DNA of 64,000 bases from Methylocaldum sp035627495 (GCF_035627495.1 NZ_DASPLO010000151.1:1-64000); one strand, 5' to 3'. Positions 8,292-17,854 are shown, numbered from the stretch's first letter. Made by a program: numbers and translations. Notes: generated by a model not told the origin, from the letters alone.

Positions 8292-8936
8292 TTACTCCGA
8301 CGGCTGTTTCTTGGTTCTAAGCTGCTGCAGTTGCCGCCTGACGACGTGCCGAATCAGCAACTCACGATCCCTGTCGCACAATCCGACGAAATCGACGGCG
8401 ATTTGATAGGGAAGTTCGGAACCGGCAACGTTCTTGTTGCAGTAAACGACGCGGCCGTAGGCGATGAGCCCGATCAAGTTCGGCTGCAAAACCATCTTGA
8501 GCTCCAGCACTTTACCGGGAACATAGGGCTTTTCCACATCGAAGGACAAACCGGAAGCGCTGAGACTGACGCGCTGGGTGGGCTGTTCCGGCAGGTTGGC
8601 CTCGTAGCTCAGAAACGCCCGCCCGATAAGGTCAATCTTGCGCTCCAGGACCTTTAGAAAATCGCTGATTTCCGGAGAATCCCTTTCGATTTTCCGAAAC
8701 AGCTTTCTGGATTCCTGAGTTAGCAAGTCCAAGTTGGACGACAGGGAAAAAGGATCCAAAGGAAGGTCCTGCAGACTTCGATTGTCAGGAATCTCATCGG
8801 GCAGTATTTCCCTGAAAAAAAGAATAATCTCCTCTTCTATCCGGAAATATCGTCTCCGCTCCTTTTCCGCATCCCTGCCGCTCACTGGGTCCGTGTCTTC
8901 CTCGTCATCAGTTTGGCGGTCAATCATGGAAATCAT
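8292..8936 (-). CDS. PilZ-domain protein
   Basis: 214 residues. An acidic N-terminus is followed by KERRRYFRIEEEI, which carries the Arg pair (RxxxR) of c-di-GMP-binding PilZ domains. After a helical region (about 40-115) comes a beta domain with RVSLSASGLSF. The second PilZ motif (D/NxSxxG) is degenerate here because Ser replaces the Asp/Asn, so nucleotide binding is uncertain. It lies 7 nt after the rarA stop and 23 nt before birA, all on one strand. Target unknown. Confidence 0.75.
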   Translation of the reverse strand: MISMIDRQTDDEEDTDPVSGRDAEKERRRYFRIEEEIILFFREILPDEIPDNRSLQDLPLDPFSLSSNLDLLTQESRKLFRKIERDSPEISDFLKVLERKIDLIGRAFLSYEANLPEQPTQRVSLSASGLSFDVEKPYVPGKVLELKMVLQPNLIGLIAYGRVVYCNKNVAGSELPYQIAVDFVGLCDRDRELLIRHVVRRQLQQLRTKKQPSE

Positions 8937-8943
8937 CCGATGT

Positions 8944-10239
8944 TCACTGTGTCTTATCGAGAGCCTTCAACCGTTCCAATTTTTCGGCAATCTTGATTTC
9001 CAGCCCTCGCGGCACCGGCTTGTAATACTCGCGGGGTGGAAGCCCTTCGGGAAAATAATTCTCACCCGCCGCATAAGCTTCGGGTTCGTCATGAGCGTAG
9101 CGGTAATGCTTTCCGTAATCCAGTTCCTTCATCAACCGCGTGGGCGCGTTACGAAGATGCGTCGGCACCTCCAAGCTGCCGGTTCTCGCCGCATCGGCAC
9201 GAGCCGCATTATAGGCGGTATATACCGCATTGCTCTTGGGGGCACAAGCCAGATACAGAACCGCTTGCGCAAGGGCGAGTTCGCCTTCCGGGCTCCCGAG
9301 ACGTTCCTGCGCATCCCAAGCGTTCAGAGCCAGCTCCAGCGCACGCGGGTCGGCGTTGCCGATGTCCTCGCTCGCGATACGCGCGATGCGGCGCGCGAGA
9401 TAAAGCGGATCGCAGCCGCCGTCCAACATGCGGCACAGCCAGTACAAAGCCGCGTCCGGAGCACTGCCGCGCACCGATTTGTGTAGCGCCGAAATTTGGT
9501 TATAGAAGTCCTCGCCCTGTTTGTCGAATCGCCTGGCGCTGCCGCCGGCGAGCACTTCCCGGGCGATATCCGACGTTATCTCGTCTTGCCCGGCCTCCAA
9601 CAAATCGAACGTAATTTCCAGTAGGCTCAAGACTTTTCGAGCATCGCCGTCGGCCGCCTTGGCGTACCAGCGGCGCAGCTCGTCGGGAAACCTGAGGTTG
9701 GGCCGGCCGACTCCTCGTTCCGCATCGCGCAAGGAGCGCTCGATGAGGTCGAGCAAATCGTCTTCCGACAAAGACTTCAACAGATAGACCCGCGCACGCG
9801 AAAGCAAGGCGTTGTTCAGCTCGAAGGACGGATTCTCGGTGGTGGCGCCGATGAAATAGATCGTGCCGTCTTCCACATGGGGCAGAAAGGCGTCTTGCTG
9901 GGATTTGTTGAAACGGTGCACCTCGTCCACGAACAAAATGGTGCGCCGATTGCGCTCGGTCAAAAGCCGCTTCGCCTCCGCCACCGCCTCCCGGATTTCC
10001 TTGACGCCCGCCAATACCGCCGAAATCGGCAAGAACTCCGCATCGGCATGATGGGCGACGATCCGCGCCAAAGTCGTCTTGCCGGTACCCGGCGGCCCCC
10101 AAAAAATCATCGAATGAAGCTTGCCGGCTTTGATGGCCTCGTAGAGAGGCTTGCCGGGCGCTATCAAATGCCTCTGACCGACGTAGTCGTCCAAACAGCG
10201 CGGCCGCATCCGATCAGCCAGAGGTCTCTGAAAATCCAT
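8944..10239 (-). CDS. rarA: Replication-associated recombination protein A (MgsA/RarA AAA+ ATPase)
   Basis: 431 residues from the chosen ATG at 10239 (MDFQRPLADRMRP), which follows the lolA stop by 10 nt; an earlier in-frame start at 10269 would overlap lolA. Walker A is GPPGTGKTT, Walker B LFVDEVHRFNK, sensor 1 GATTENPSFE, and the arginine-finger region LLSRARVY. The C-terminal tetramerisation region includes YGKHYRYAHD. The protein acts at stalled replication forks. The lolA-rarA order is common in gammaproteobacteria. Confidence 0.95.
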   Translation of the reverse strand: MDFQRPLADRMRPRCLDDYVGQRHLIAPGKPLYEAIKAGKLHSMIFWGPPGTGKTTLARIVAHHADAEFLPISAVLAGVKEIREAVAEAKRLLTERNRRTILFVDEVHRFNKSQQDAFLPHVEDGTIYFIGATTENPSFELNNALLSRARVYLLKSLSEDDLLDLIERSLRDAERGVGRPNLRFPDELRRWYAKAADGDARKVLSLLEITFDLLEAGQDEITSDIAREVLAGGSARRFDKQGEDFYNQISALHKSVRGSAPDAALYWLCRMLDGGCDPLYLARRIARIASEDIGNADPRALELALNAWDAQERLGSPEGELALAQAVLYLACAPKSNAVYTAYNAARADAARTGSLEVPTHLRNAPTRLMKELDYGKHYRYAHDEPEAYAAGENYFPEGLPPREYYKPVPRGLEIKIAEKLERLKALDKTQ

Positions 10240-10249
10240 ATTCACTCGT

Positions 10250-10873
10250 TTATTTTTCCTCGAACACATCGACTCCGGCCGGAGGACGGAATTCGAACAG
10301 ATTGCGGTCCAGCTTAAGTCCCGTCTTGACGGCGGTAAAATAGATGCGGGTGAGCTGGCCGAAGTTATCGCTCAGCTCCATCCCCGAGAGAGTATCGCCG
10401 TCCAAGCCGATCAAAACATACTTGAATCCGCTGTCCTCGGATTTCGGCGCCAGCTTGATCCAGAACAAGCCCTCGTCCATCCCTTGCTTCTCGATATTGA
10501 AATTGGTTTCCAACGACACCTCCCCGCTCAGCAGCAAGGCCGGCGTGGAACCGATTGCATCGTCCAGGCGCTTGGCGGTCACTTGTTCGAGATCGACGTC
10601 GTAAAACCAAACCTTGCCGCCGTTGGAAACGATTTCCTGGCTGTAAGGTTTCTTGTAGTCCCATCGGAACTTGCCGGGGCGCTGCAAATAAAACACGCCG
10701 CTGCTGCGTTGTCCGGCATTGCCCGCTTCGTCGATGACGACCTGGGAAAATTCCGCCTGCAGCGTGTTCGCCCGAGCGAGAAAATTCCGGAGCCTCTGAA
10801 CCGGCGTCTCTTCCGCCGTTGCCGGAAAAACCGGGAGGAAAATCAAAAACAGAAGGAATGCTTTCTTAAACAT
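10250..10873 (-). CDS. lolA: Outer-membrane lipoprotein carrier protein LolA
   Basis: 207 residues. Signal peptide MFKKAFLLFLIFLPVFPATA. The mature protein shows LolA landmarks: RLRNFLARANTLQAEFSQ, FYLQRPGKFRWDY, WFYDVDLEQVT and a C-terminal FEFRPPAGVDVFE. It is a periplasmic chaperone that takes lipoproteins from the LolCDE transporter to LolB. Its stop is 10 nt before rarA, so the two are co-transcribed. Confidence 0.96.
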   Translation of the reverse strand: MFKKAFLLFLIFLPVFPATAEETPVQRLRNFLARANTLQAEFSQVVIDEAGNAGQRSSGVFYLQRPGKFRWDYKKPYSQEIVSNGGKVWFYDVDLEQVTAKRLDDAIGSTPALLLSGEVSLETNFNIEKQGMDEGLFWIKLAPKSEDSGFKYVLIGLDGDTLSGMELSDNFGQLTRIYFTAVKTGLKLDRNLFEFRPPAGVDVFEEK

Positions 10874-10950
10874 GGAACTGCTTGCTCCTCACGTTGAGGA
10901 TGTATTGGGATGCCGCGAGCGGTCCGCGCAGTGGCTTTTCAAACACCCTG

Positions 10951-12312
10951 TCAGACGCTCTTCGCCAGAGTTTCCGCATAACCGGTGTAATCGCGGGGCG
11001 TCAGCGCCAACAAGCGCTGCTTCGCTTCTTGCGGAATGTTTAGTCCAAGAATGAAAGCGGACAGCGCTTCCGGCTCGATTCGTCTGCCTCGGGTCAAATC
11101 CTTGAGCTTCTCGTAAGGTTTTTCGATCCCATAGCGGCGCATCACCGTCTGGATCGGCTCGGCCAATACTTCCAGATTGGCGGCGAGATCGGCTTCCAAG
11201 GCGCTCGCATCGATTTCAAGCTTCGCCAATCCCTTGAGCGTCGACTGAAGTGCGATCAGGGTGTGAGCGATTCCCACGCCGATGTTCCGCAACACGGTTG
11301 AATCGGTCAAATCCCGCTGCCAGCGGGAAATCGGCAATTTTTCGGCGAGGTGGCCGAAAACCGCGTTGGCGATCCCCAGATTGCCTTCCGAATTTTCGAA
11401 ATCGATGGGATTGACCTTGTGCGGCATGGTCGACGAACCCACTTCGCCCGCCACGGTTTTCTGCCGGAAGTAGCCTAGCGAGACATAACCCCACACATCG
11501 CGGTTGAAATCGATCAGTACCGTATTGAAGCGCGACAGGGTATGGAAGAACTCGGCCAGATAATCGTGGGGTTCGATCTGCGTGGTATACGGGTTGAACA
11601 TCAGCCCCAAGGATTCGACGAAATTTCGGCAAAACTGCGGCCAATCGACTTCGGGATAGGCAACTAGATGAGCATTGTAATTGCCGACGGCGCCGTTGAT
11701 CTTGCCCAACAGCTCGATCGACTCCAACTGCCCAAGCTGCCGTTCGAGGCGAGCGGACACATTCGCGAACTCCTTGCCCATCGTCGTCGGCGTGGCCGAT
11801 TGCCCATGGGTACGCGACAACATCCGCTGGCCGGCATAGGCCCCCGCTTTTTCCTTGATCGCCTTACTAAGCTGCCGGATCTGCGGCAGCAGGACGCCAT
11901 CCCGAGCTTCCTTCAGCATCAAAGCGTACGCCAGATTGTTGATATCCTCCGAGGTGCAGGCGAAATGGATGAATTCGCTCACCCCGGCCAGCTCCCCATG
12001 GTCGGCGATCTTTTCCTTTAGGAAATATTCCACCGCCTTGACGTCGTGATTCGTGGTCTTTTCGATCTGTTTCACGCGTTCCGCGTCGCTCACGGAGAAG
12101 CCGGCCAAAATGGCTTCCAGGCGATCGTTGGCGCTATCGCTCAGCGCCGGCACCTCGCCTATGGCCGGCTCTTCGGCCAACGCTTGCAGCCACCGGACTT
12201 CCACCAGCACTCGGAAACGGATGAGACCGTATTCGCTGAGTATCGGGCGCAACGCGTCCGCTTTATCGGCATAGCGTCCGTCGATGGGAGAAAGACAGGT
12301 AAGAGACGTCAT
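10951..12312 (-). CDS. purB: Adenylosuccinate lyase
   Basis: 453 residues, normal for the proteobacterial enzyme. It cleaves SAICAR and adenylosuccinate in purine synthesis. The fumarase/aspartase signature is the segment GEVGSSTMPHKVNPIDFE, with the catalytic Ser in the flexible SSTMPHK loop; RTHGQSATPTTMGKE carries the catalytic His. It lies 38 nt after mnmA on the same strand. In E. coli hflD sits between mnmA and purB, but no such gene fits here. Confidence 0.97.
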   Translation of the reverse strand: MTSLTCLSPIDGRYADKADALRPILSEYGLIRFRVLVEVRWLQALAEEPAIGEVPALSDSANDRLEAILAGFSVSDAERVKQIEKTTNHDVKAVEYFLKEKIADHGELAGVSEFIHFACTSEDINNLAYALMLKEARDGVLLPQIRQLSKAIKEKAGAYAGQRMLSRTHGQSATPTTMGKEFANVSARLERQLGQLESIELLGKINGAVGNYNAHLVAYPEVDWPQFCRNFVESLGLMFNPYTTQIEPHDYLAEFFHTLSRFNTVLIDFNRDVWGYVSLGYFRQKTVAGEVGSSTMPHKVNPIDFENSEGNLGIANAVFGHLAEKLPISRWQRDLTDSTVLRNIGVGIAHTLIALQSTLKGLAKLEIDASALEADLAANLEVLAEPIQTVMRRYGIEKPYEKLKDLTRGRRIEPEALSAFILGLNIPQEAKQRLLALTPRDYTGYAETLAKSV

Positions 12313-12350
12313 TCAGGAAACCTTTTTGATAATCGAAGGAATTGTGAAAC

Positions 12351-13475
12351 TCAGGCTACGGCCTGACAAACTGAGGTTGAGTTTGGGACGACATCCAAAG
12401 CGAGCTCGATAATCCCGCCCCCCAGACATTCCTCGCCCTGGTAAAACACCACTGATTGGCCCGGCGTGACCGCGCGCTGGGCTTGATCGAAGGCGACGCG
12501 GATTCTCTGGCCGTCGAGAGGTTCGACAATACAGTTCTGGTCTGGTTGACGGTAGCGGATTTTCGCTGAACACCGAACGGGAGTATCCGGGGGTTTTCCC
12601 TTTACCCAGCTTAGGTTTCCGGCCTCCAAACCGGTATGGAACAACATCGGATGATCGTGCCCCTGGCCGACGACGAGGATGTTGCGCTCCAAATCCTTGG
12701 CCAATACGTACCAAGGATCTTCCGACGCGCCTTTCATACCTCCAATGCCGAGTCCTTGCCGCTGCCCCAGGGTGTAATACATCAGCCCGTCATGTCGTCC
12801 GACAACCTGACCGTCCGGCGTTTGAATCTCGCCCGGCTGGGCCGGCAAAAAACGCTGCAAAAACTCTTTGAAACGACGCTCGCCGATAAAACAGATGCCG
12901 GTGCTGTCTTTCTTCAGGTGATTGGATAACCCGGCCTGCTCGGCAAGCTTTCTGACCTCGGGCTTTTCCATGCCCCCGATCGGAAACAACACGCGAGATA
13001 ACTGCGGCTGTCCCAATGTGTAGACGAAATAGCTTTGATCCTTCTGCTTATCGGCCCCTTTCAGCAAACCGTAACCGCCATCTCGCCGACCGACCCGTGC
13101 GTAGTGCCCCGTTGCGATCAAATCTGCGCCGAGATCCGCCGCATAATCCATAAAGGCTTTAAATTTGATTTGCTGATTGCAGAGGATATCGGGATTGGGC
13201 GTACGACCTGCCCGATACTCGCTCAGAAACACCTCGAACACCTCGTCCCAGTATTCGGCGGCAAAGTTGACCGAGTGCAGCGGGATGCCCAACTTGTCGC
13301 AAACTTCTTGCGCATCGGCGAAATCCTGCGGTGCGGTGCAAAGGCCGGTATGATCGTCCTCTTCCCAATTCTTCATGAAGAGACCGATCACCTCATAGCC
13401 CTGCTCCAAGAGCAGCAAAGCCGTGACGGAGGAATCCACCCCGCCCGACATACCGACAACGACTTTCTGCGACAT
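12351..13475 (-). CDS. mnmA: tRNA-specific 2-thiouridylase MnmA
   Basis: 374 residues from the ATG at 13475; one TTG codon upstream is also in frame. Makes the 2-thio group of wobble U34 in tRNA for Lys, Glu and Gln. The PP-loop SGGVDSSVTA binds ATP. The two catalytic Cys are visible in NPDILCNQQIKF and in STGICFIGERRF. The C-terminal beta domain (about 275-365) is complete. It starts 4 nt after the nudJ stop, so it is translationally coupled to it. Confidence 0.96.
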   Translation of the reverse strand: MSQKVVVGMSGGVDSSVTALLLLEQGYEVIGLFMKNWEEDDHTGLCTAPQDFADAQEVCDKLGIPLHSVNFAAEYWDEVFEVFLSEYRAGRTPNPDILCNQQIKFKAFMDYAADLGADLIATGHYARVGRRDGGYGLLKGADKQKDQSYFVYTLGQPQLSRVLFPIGGMEKPEVRKLAEQAGLSNHLKKDSTGICFIGERRFKEFLQRFLPAQPGEIQTPDGQVVGRHDGLMYYTLGQRQGLGIGGMKGASEDPWYVLAKDLERNILVVGQGHDHPMLFHTGLEAGNLSWVKGKPPDTPVRCSAKIRYRQPDQNCIVEPLDGQRIRVAFDQAQRAVTPGQSVVFYQGEECLGGGIIELALDVVPNSTSVCQAVA

Positions 13476-13479
13476 CAAT

Positions 13480-13959
13480 TCAACTCAGCAAGGATTTAAG
13501 CACCGACAAAGGATAACGTTCGCCGTTGAGATAATCGTCGACGTTTTTCATGACCAAGGGACTTCGGAGACGTGTTTCTTTACTCAGAAGTTCCTCTCGG
13601 GTCAGCCATAAGGTTCGCACAATGCCTTCGTCCAACGGGCTGTCCGGATCGTGACCGTCGACAGACCCGGCAATCCCGATCCGGAGATAACTAGCGTTTC
13701 CGGTAGGCCGACGCCACAAATAGACGCCGACCAGGGCCTCGGGTCGAAAACGCCATCCGGTTTCTTCGAACGTCTCGCGAATAACGGCCTCAATGACACT
13801 CTCTCCGCTTTCGACGTGACCCGCCGGCTGATTGATCACAAGTTCGCCATCAATGGTTCGCTCCTCGACAACGAGAAAGTGCCCATCCCGCTCGACGATA
13901 GCCGCCACGGTCACTCGCGGCCTGTCATTACTGCCGGATTCGGTTTCGAACTGGTGCAT
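13480..13959 (-). CDS. nudJ: Nudix phosphatase NudJ-like
   Basis: 159 residues. The Nudix box is complete: G-HVESGE-SVIEAVI-RETFEETGW, with the metal-binding RE and EE. The N-terminal PRVTVAAIVERDGHFLVVEER and AGHVE segments match the NudJ type (HMP-PP / nucleoside triphosphate phosphatase). The position directly before mnmA is the same as in E. coli, which supports the assignment. Exact substrate cannot be read from sequence. Confidence 0.88.
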   Translation of the reverse strand: MHQFETESGSNDRPRVTVAAIVERDGHFLVVEERTIDGELVINQPAGHVESGESVIEAVIRETFEETGWRFRPEALVGVYLWRRPTGNASYLRIGIAGSVDGHDPDSPLDEGIVRTLWLTREELLSKETRLRSPLVMKNVDDYLNGERYPLSVLKSLLS

Positions 13960-14100
13960 GAACTTTTAACCGATGCGTAAATTGCTTAGCCGATTCGCGT
14001 ATGCTAAAAGGAAGACGGTTGTATAGGGCGGGCGTTGCGAGATTTCTCGGCGGCCCGGCTAGAAACTCCTTAACTTACCCTTTCCGGCTGGAGCTGAATC

Positions 14101-14853
14101 ATGCCGTTCAACCTGAGCAGTTTAGGATTAGCGATAAAGTTATTATTTTCCGGTTATTTGACAGTCATAGCAATCGGCTACGGCGTCGCGCTGATCCAGA
14201 TCCTGTTCACCCATGGCATGGCAGACGGCAAATTCGGCCTATCTATCGAAGATATTGTCTACAGCTACTACGGCAACCGGTCCGGTTCCGTGCTCGAAAG
14301 CCAGCTCAACGGTTCCATGAAACCGATGGCTCCCGACGAAGAGCGCTTCAAGATCATTCAGTGGGTACGCGACGGCGCCAGCGAAAAGGCTTATGAAAGA
14401 GATATCAAGCCGATCGTCGAACAGCGTTGCGTGAGCTGTCATAACGCGGAAGCGAGCGGGTTACCAGACTTCACCAACTTTGAGAATCTTGAGAAGCGAG
14501 CCGCGTCCGACGAAGGCGCGACTTTCTCGTCTTTGACCCGCGTATCACATATTCATTTGTTCGGCATTTCATTCATTTTCATGTTCGTCGGACTGATCTT
14601 TAGCCTGTCCACGGGAGTTCCCGTTAAATTGAAAGGCGCGGCGATCATCATGCCCTACGCTTTCTTACTGCTTGACATCACGTCCTGGTGGTTGACTAAA
14701 CTGAACCCCCACTTCGCTCTCCTGGTCGTATTGGGAGGTGCAGGCTTGGCTATGGCTTTCGTATTCATGTGGGTAATCTCAATGTATGAGATGTGGATAC
14801 TCCCGCGCAAGCTTCCGTTCCCGGATCGCCGTAACGGCTTGAGGCGCTCGTGA
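14101..14853 (+). CDS. Membrane-bound cytochrome c-like protein (single CxxCH)
   Basis: 250 residues. One N-terminal transmembrane segment (about 8-36), a periplasmic region with one haem c motif C110-V-S-C113-H114, then three hydrophobic segments (about 150-168, 178-198, 205-232). The motif is embedded in PIVEQRCVSCHNAEASGLPDF, typical of mono-haem domains in which the haem section follows KPIVEQRC. A haem domain between one and three membrane helices suggests an electron-transfer subunit, but no partner gene is adjacent. The name of the family is not known to me; similar unnamed proteins occur in methanotrophs and other gammaproteobacteria (recollection, not checked). Confidence 0.75.
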   Translation: MPFNLSSLGLAIKLLFSGYLTVIAIGYGVALIQILFTHGMADGKFGLSIEDIVYSYYGNRSGSVLESQLNGSMKPMAPDEERFKIIQWVRDGASEKAYERDIKPIVEQRCVSCHNAEASGLPDFTNFENLEKRAASDEGATFSSLTRVSHIHLFGISFIFMFVGLIFSLSTGVPVKLKGAAIIMPYAFLLLDITSWWLTKLNPHFALLVVLGGAGLAMAFVFMWVISMYEMWILPRKLPFPDRRNGLRRS

Positions 14854-14904
14854 AACATATGCCGAGTGTCCGCGCCGGGAAATCATTTGGACCCAGGGCG
14901 GTCT

Positions 14905-14933
14905 AATACAACGAAGCCCGCAGATGCTATAGT
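14905..14933 (+). promoter_or_regulatory. Weak candidate promoter for clpS
   Basis: A -10-like TATAGT (14928-14933) with a poor -35 (AATACA, 14905-14910, spacer 17) lies about 38 nt upstream of the clpS ATG. The -10 matches five of six consensus bases; the -35 matches three. Confidence 0.3.
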
Positions 14934-14971
14934 AGCTGTGGTCCAGATATGTTGCAGATCAAGGGCGAGAA

Positions 14972-15292
14972 ATGGCACAACATCCTGATCACAAGCTCAC
15001 AGATGATGTTGTTGTACAGGAAGCGAAGCCAAAACTTAAACGGCCACCGCTCTATAAAGTCATTCTGTTGAACGACGACTTCACCCCGATGGACTTCGTT
15101 GTTTTAGTATTAAAAACTTTCTTCGGTATGAGCGAAGAAAAAGCTACCCAGGTTATGCTTCACGTTCATACGCGGGGCATAGGCGTTTGCGGTGTCTTCT
15201 CGAAAGATGTCGCAGAAACCAAAGTCCAACTGGTGAACGATTACTCTCGGCAGCACCAGCATCCTCTGCTTTGCACGATGGAGGAAGCCTAA
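14972..15292 (+). CDS. clpS: ATP-dependent Clp protease adaptor ClpS
   Basis: 106 residues, the usual length. Delivers substrates with N-terminal Phe, Leu, Tyr or Trp to ClpAP. The N-degron pocket sequence LLNDDFTPMDFVV is intact, followed by AT-QVMLHVHTRGIGVCG and the C-terminal helix. It is followed after 15 nt by clpA, the standard pair. Confidence 0.97.
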   Translation: MAQHPDHKLTDDVVVQEAKPKLKRPPLYKVILLNDDFTPMDFVVLVLKTFFGMSEEKATQVMLHVHTRGIGVCGVFSKDVAETKVQLVNDYSRQHQHPLLCTMEEA

Positions 15293-15307
15293 ACAGGCCT
15301 TGATTCT

Positions 15308-17575
15308 ATGTTGAGCAAAGAACTCGAATATTCATTAAACGTCGCATTCCGGTCGGCCTATGAAAAAAGGCACGAATTCATAACCGTTGAGCATCTTTTG
15401 CTAGCGATGCTCGACAATTCGATTGCCGTCGAAGTGCTGCGCGCCTGCGGCGCAAACGTCGATCAATTGCGAAAAGACCTAACCGAATTCCTGGATGAAA
15501 CGACACCGCTTATTCCACCTGGTGTGAAGCGCGAAACTCAGCCGACTCTCGGCTTTCAGCGAGTCCTCCAGCGGGCGGCCTTCCATGTTCAGTCTTCTGG
15601 CAAGAAAGAGGTCACCGGTGCCAACATTCTGGTGGCTATCTTCAGCGAGCAGGACTCTCAGGCCGTTTACCTTCTCAACAAGCAGGACGTAACACGGCTG
15701 GATGTAGTCAATTACATTTCCCACGGCATTTCAAAAATTCGTGAGGATTCGGACGCCACCCCGAAAAGCACCACTTCGGATAGTGACGAAGGAGAAGGTT
15801 CCGCCGCCAACCCTTTGGAAAAGTTCGCCTCCAATCTCAATGAGTTGGCAAAACGCGGTAAGATCGACCCGCTGATCGGACGCAAGGACGAAATCGAGCG
15901 CACCATCCAAGTCTTGTGTCGGCGCCGCAAGAACAATCCATTGCTGGTCGGTGAGGCCGGCGTGGGCAAAACCGCCATCGCCGAGGGTCTAGCCAAAAAG
16001 ATTGTGGACAGCGAGGTGCCGGAAGTCCTGTCCGAAAGCACGATTTATGCGCTGGATCTCGGCTCGCTGGTCGCCGGAACCAAATACCGGGGCGATTTCG
16101 AGAAGCGTCTCAAAGCGCTGCTGGCCCAACTCAAGAAAGAGCCCAATTCGATCCTGTTCATCGACGAAATCCACACCATTATCGGTGCCGGATCGGCATC
16201 AGGCGGTGTAATGGACGCCTCGAATCTGATCAAGCCGGTATTAGCCTCGGGCGAACTGCGCTGCATCGGCTCTACGACTTATCAGGAATATCGGGGTATT
16301 TTCGAAAAAGACAGGGCCTTAGCTCGTCGTTTTCAGAAAATCGACATCCATGAGCCAACGGTAGACGAAACCTATCACATTCTGCGTGGCCTCAAGTCCC
16401 GGTTCGAGAAACACCACGACGTGAAATATTCGTTGGCGGCACTCCGTACGGCAGCCGAATTGTCCGATCGTTATATTACGGATCGCCACCTGCCGGACAA
16501 GGCGATCGATGTCATCGATGAGGCCGGAGCCAGCCAGCGGCTACAGCCTGTTTCGCGCCGCAAAAAACTGATCGGTACCTTGGAAATCGAAGATATCGTA
16601 TCCAAAATCGCGCGTATTCCGCCAAAAACGGTTTCCACCAACGATAAGGACAAACTGCGGGATCTTGAAAAAAACCTGAAAATGCTGGTATTCGGCCAGG
16701 ACGAGGCCATATCGGCATTGGCCTCCGCGATCAAGCTGTCACGGGCTGGGCTCCGCGAAGTGCAAAAGCCCATCGGCTGCTTCTTGTTCGCCGGTCCCAC
16801 CGGCGTCGGAAAAACCGAAGTCACTCGCCAACTCGCTAAAGTGCTGGGCGTCGAGCTTATCCGCTTCGACATGTCGGAATACATGGAGCGGCATACCGTA
16901 TCCCGGTTGATCGGCGCACCACCCGGTTATGTCGGTTTCGACCAGGGCGGGCTATTGACCGAGGAAATCAATAAGCATCCGCATGCCGTGCTGCTTCTCG
17001 ATGAAATCGAGAAAGCCCATACCGACGTGTTCAACCTGCTGCTGCAGGTCATGGATCACGGTACCCTGACCGATAACAACGGACGCAAGGCGGATTTCCG
17101 AAACATCGTTCTAGTCATGACGACCAATGCCGGGGCTTCCGAGGGCGGCAGACCGTCTATCGGATTTACGCAGCAGGATCATTCAACCGATAGCATGAAA
17201 GTCATCGAACGGATGTTCTCCCCCGAATTCCGCAATCGGCTGGATACCATTATTCAGTTCAAACCGCTCAACCTTGACATCATTGGCCAGGTGGTCGACA
17301 AGTTCATGTTCGAACTGGAGTCGCAACTGGCAGAAAAGCGGGTATCGGTGGTTTTGGAGCCCGATGCACGGGAATGGTTGGCCGAGCATGGCTTCGACCC
17401 GGCTATGGGGGCAAGACCTATGGCCCGGGTTATTCAAGAAAACATCAAAAAGCCCTTGGCCGAAGAGATCCTATTCGGCAAGCTGAGCGAGGGTGGAATT
17501 GCGAGAATCAGCGTGGAAGATGGCCAACTAACGTTTACCATCGAAAACGTGCACGAAGCACCGGAGGCAGTCTGA
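15308..17575 (+). CDS. clpA: ATP-dependent Clp protease ATP-binding subunit ClpA
   Basis: 755 residues. N-terminal Clp repeat domain (about 1-145), first AAA+ domain with GEAGVGKTA and FIDEIHTIIG, second AAA+ domain with GPTGVGKTE and LLLDEIEKAH, and sensor-2 GARPMAR near the end. It unfolds substrates for ClpP, including N-degron proteins presented by ClpS. A single ATG at 15308 is used, and the stop is only 3 nt from the convergent infA stop. Confidence 0.97.
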   Translation: MLSKELEYSLNVAFRSAYEKRHEFITVEHLLLAMLDNSIAVEVLRACGANVDQLRKDLTEFLDETTPLIPPGVKRETQPTLGFQRVLQRAAFHVQSSGKKEVTGANILVAIFSEQDSQAVYLLNKQDVTRLDVVNYISHGISKIREDSDATPKSTTSDSDEGEGSAANPLEKFASNLNELAKRGKIDPLIGRKDEIERTIQVLCRRRKNNPLLVGEAGVGKTAIAEGLAKKIVDSEVPEVLSESTIYALDLGSLVAGTKYRGDFEKRLKALLAQLKKEPNSILFIDEIHTIIGAGSASGGVMDASNLIKPVLASGELRCIGSTTYQEYRGIFEKDRALARRFQKIDIHEPTVDETYHILRGLKSRFEKHHDVKYSLAALRTAAELSDRYITDRHLPDKAIDVIDEAGASQRLQPVSRRKKLIGTLEIEDIVSKIARIPPKTVSTNDKDKLRDLEKNLKMLVFGQDEAISALASAIKLSRAGLREVQKPIGCFLFAGPTGVGKTEVTRQLAKVLGVELIRFDMSEYMERHTVSRLIGAPPGYVGFDQGGLLTEEINKHPHAVLLLDEIEKAHTDVFNLLLQVMDHGTLTDNNGRKADFRNIVLVMTTNAGASEGGRPSIGFTQQDHSTDSMKVIERMFSPEFRNRLDTIIQFKPLNLDIIGQVVDKFMFELESQLAEKRVSVVLEPDAREWLAEHGFDPAMGARPMARVIQENIKKPLAEEILFGKLSEGGIARISVEDGQLTFTIENVHEAPEAV

Positions 17576-17578
17576 GTC

Positions 17579-17797
17579 TTAGCGTTGACGAAAGGTGATT
17601 CGACCTTTGCTTAAATCATACGGGGTCATTTCCACTTTTACGCGGTCGCCCGTCAAAATGCGAATGTAATGCTTACGCATTTTTCCGGAAATATGTGCCG
17701 TAATAACATGACCGTTATCTAATTGAACGCGAAAAGTGGTATTAGGCAAAGTTTCGATCACTTTGCCTTCCATTTCGATGTGATCTTCTTTCGACAT
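17579..17797 (-). CDS. infA: Translation initiation factor IF-1
   Basis: 72 residues, the standard length, one S1/OB-fold domain starting MSKEDHIEMEGKVIE with the conserved ENGH-like segment (LDNGHVITAHISGKMRKHYIRI). It binds the ribosomal A site during initiation. It is convergent with clpA and followed in the same region by bpt and aat, as in E. coli where infA lies beside aat. Confidence 0.97.
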   Translation of the reverse strand: MSKEDHIEMEGKVIETLPNTTFRVQLDNGHVITAHISGKMRKHYIRILTGDRVKVEMTPYDLSKGRITFRQR

Positions 17798-17854
17798 AAA
17801 CCTCTCTCAAGAAATGGGTGAACTGTGGACGGTTAAAACGCGAATAATATCATA

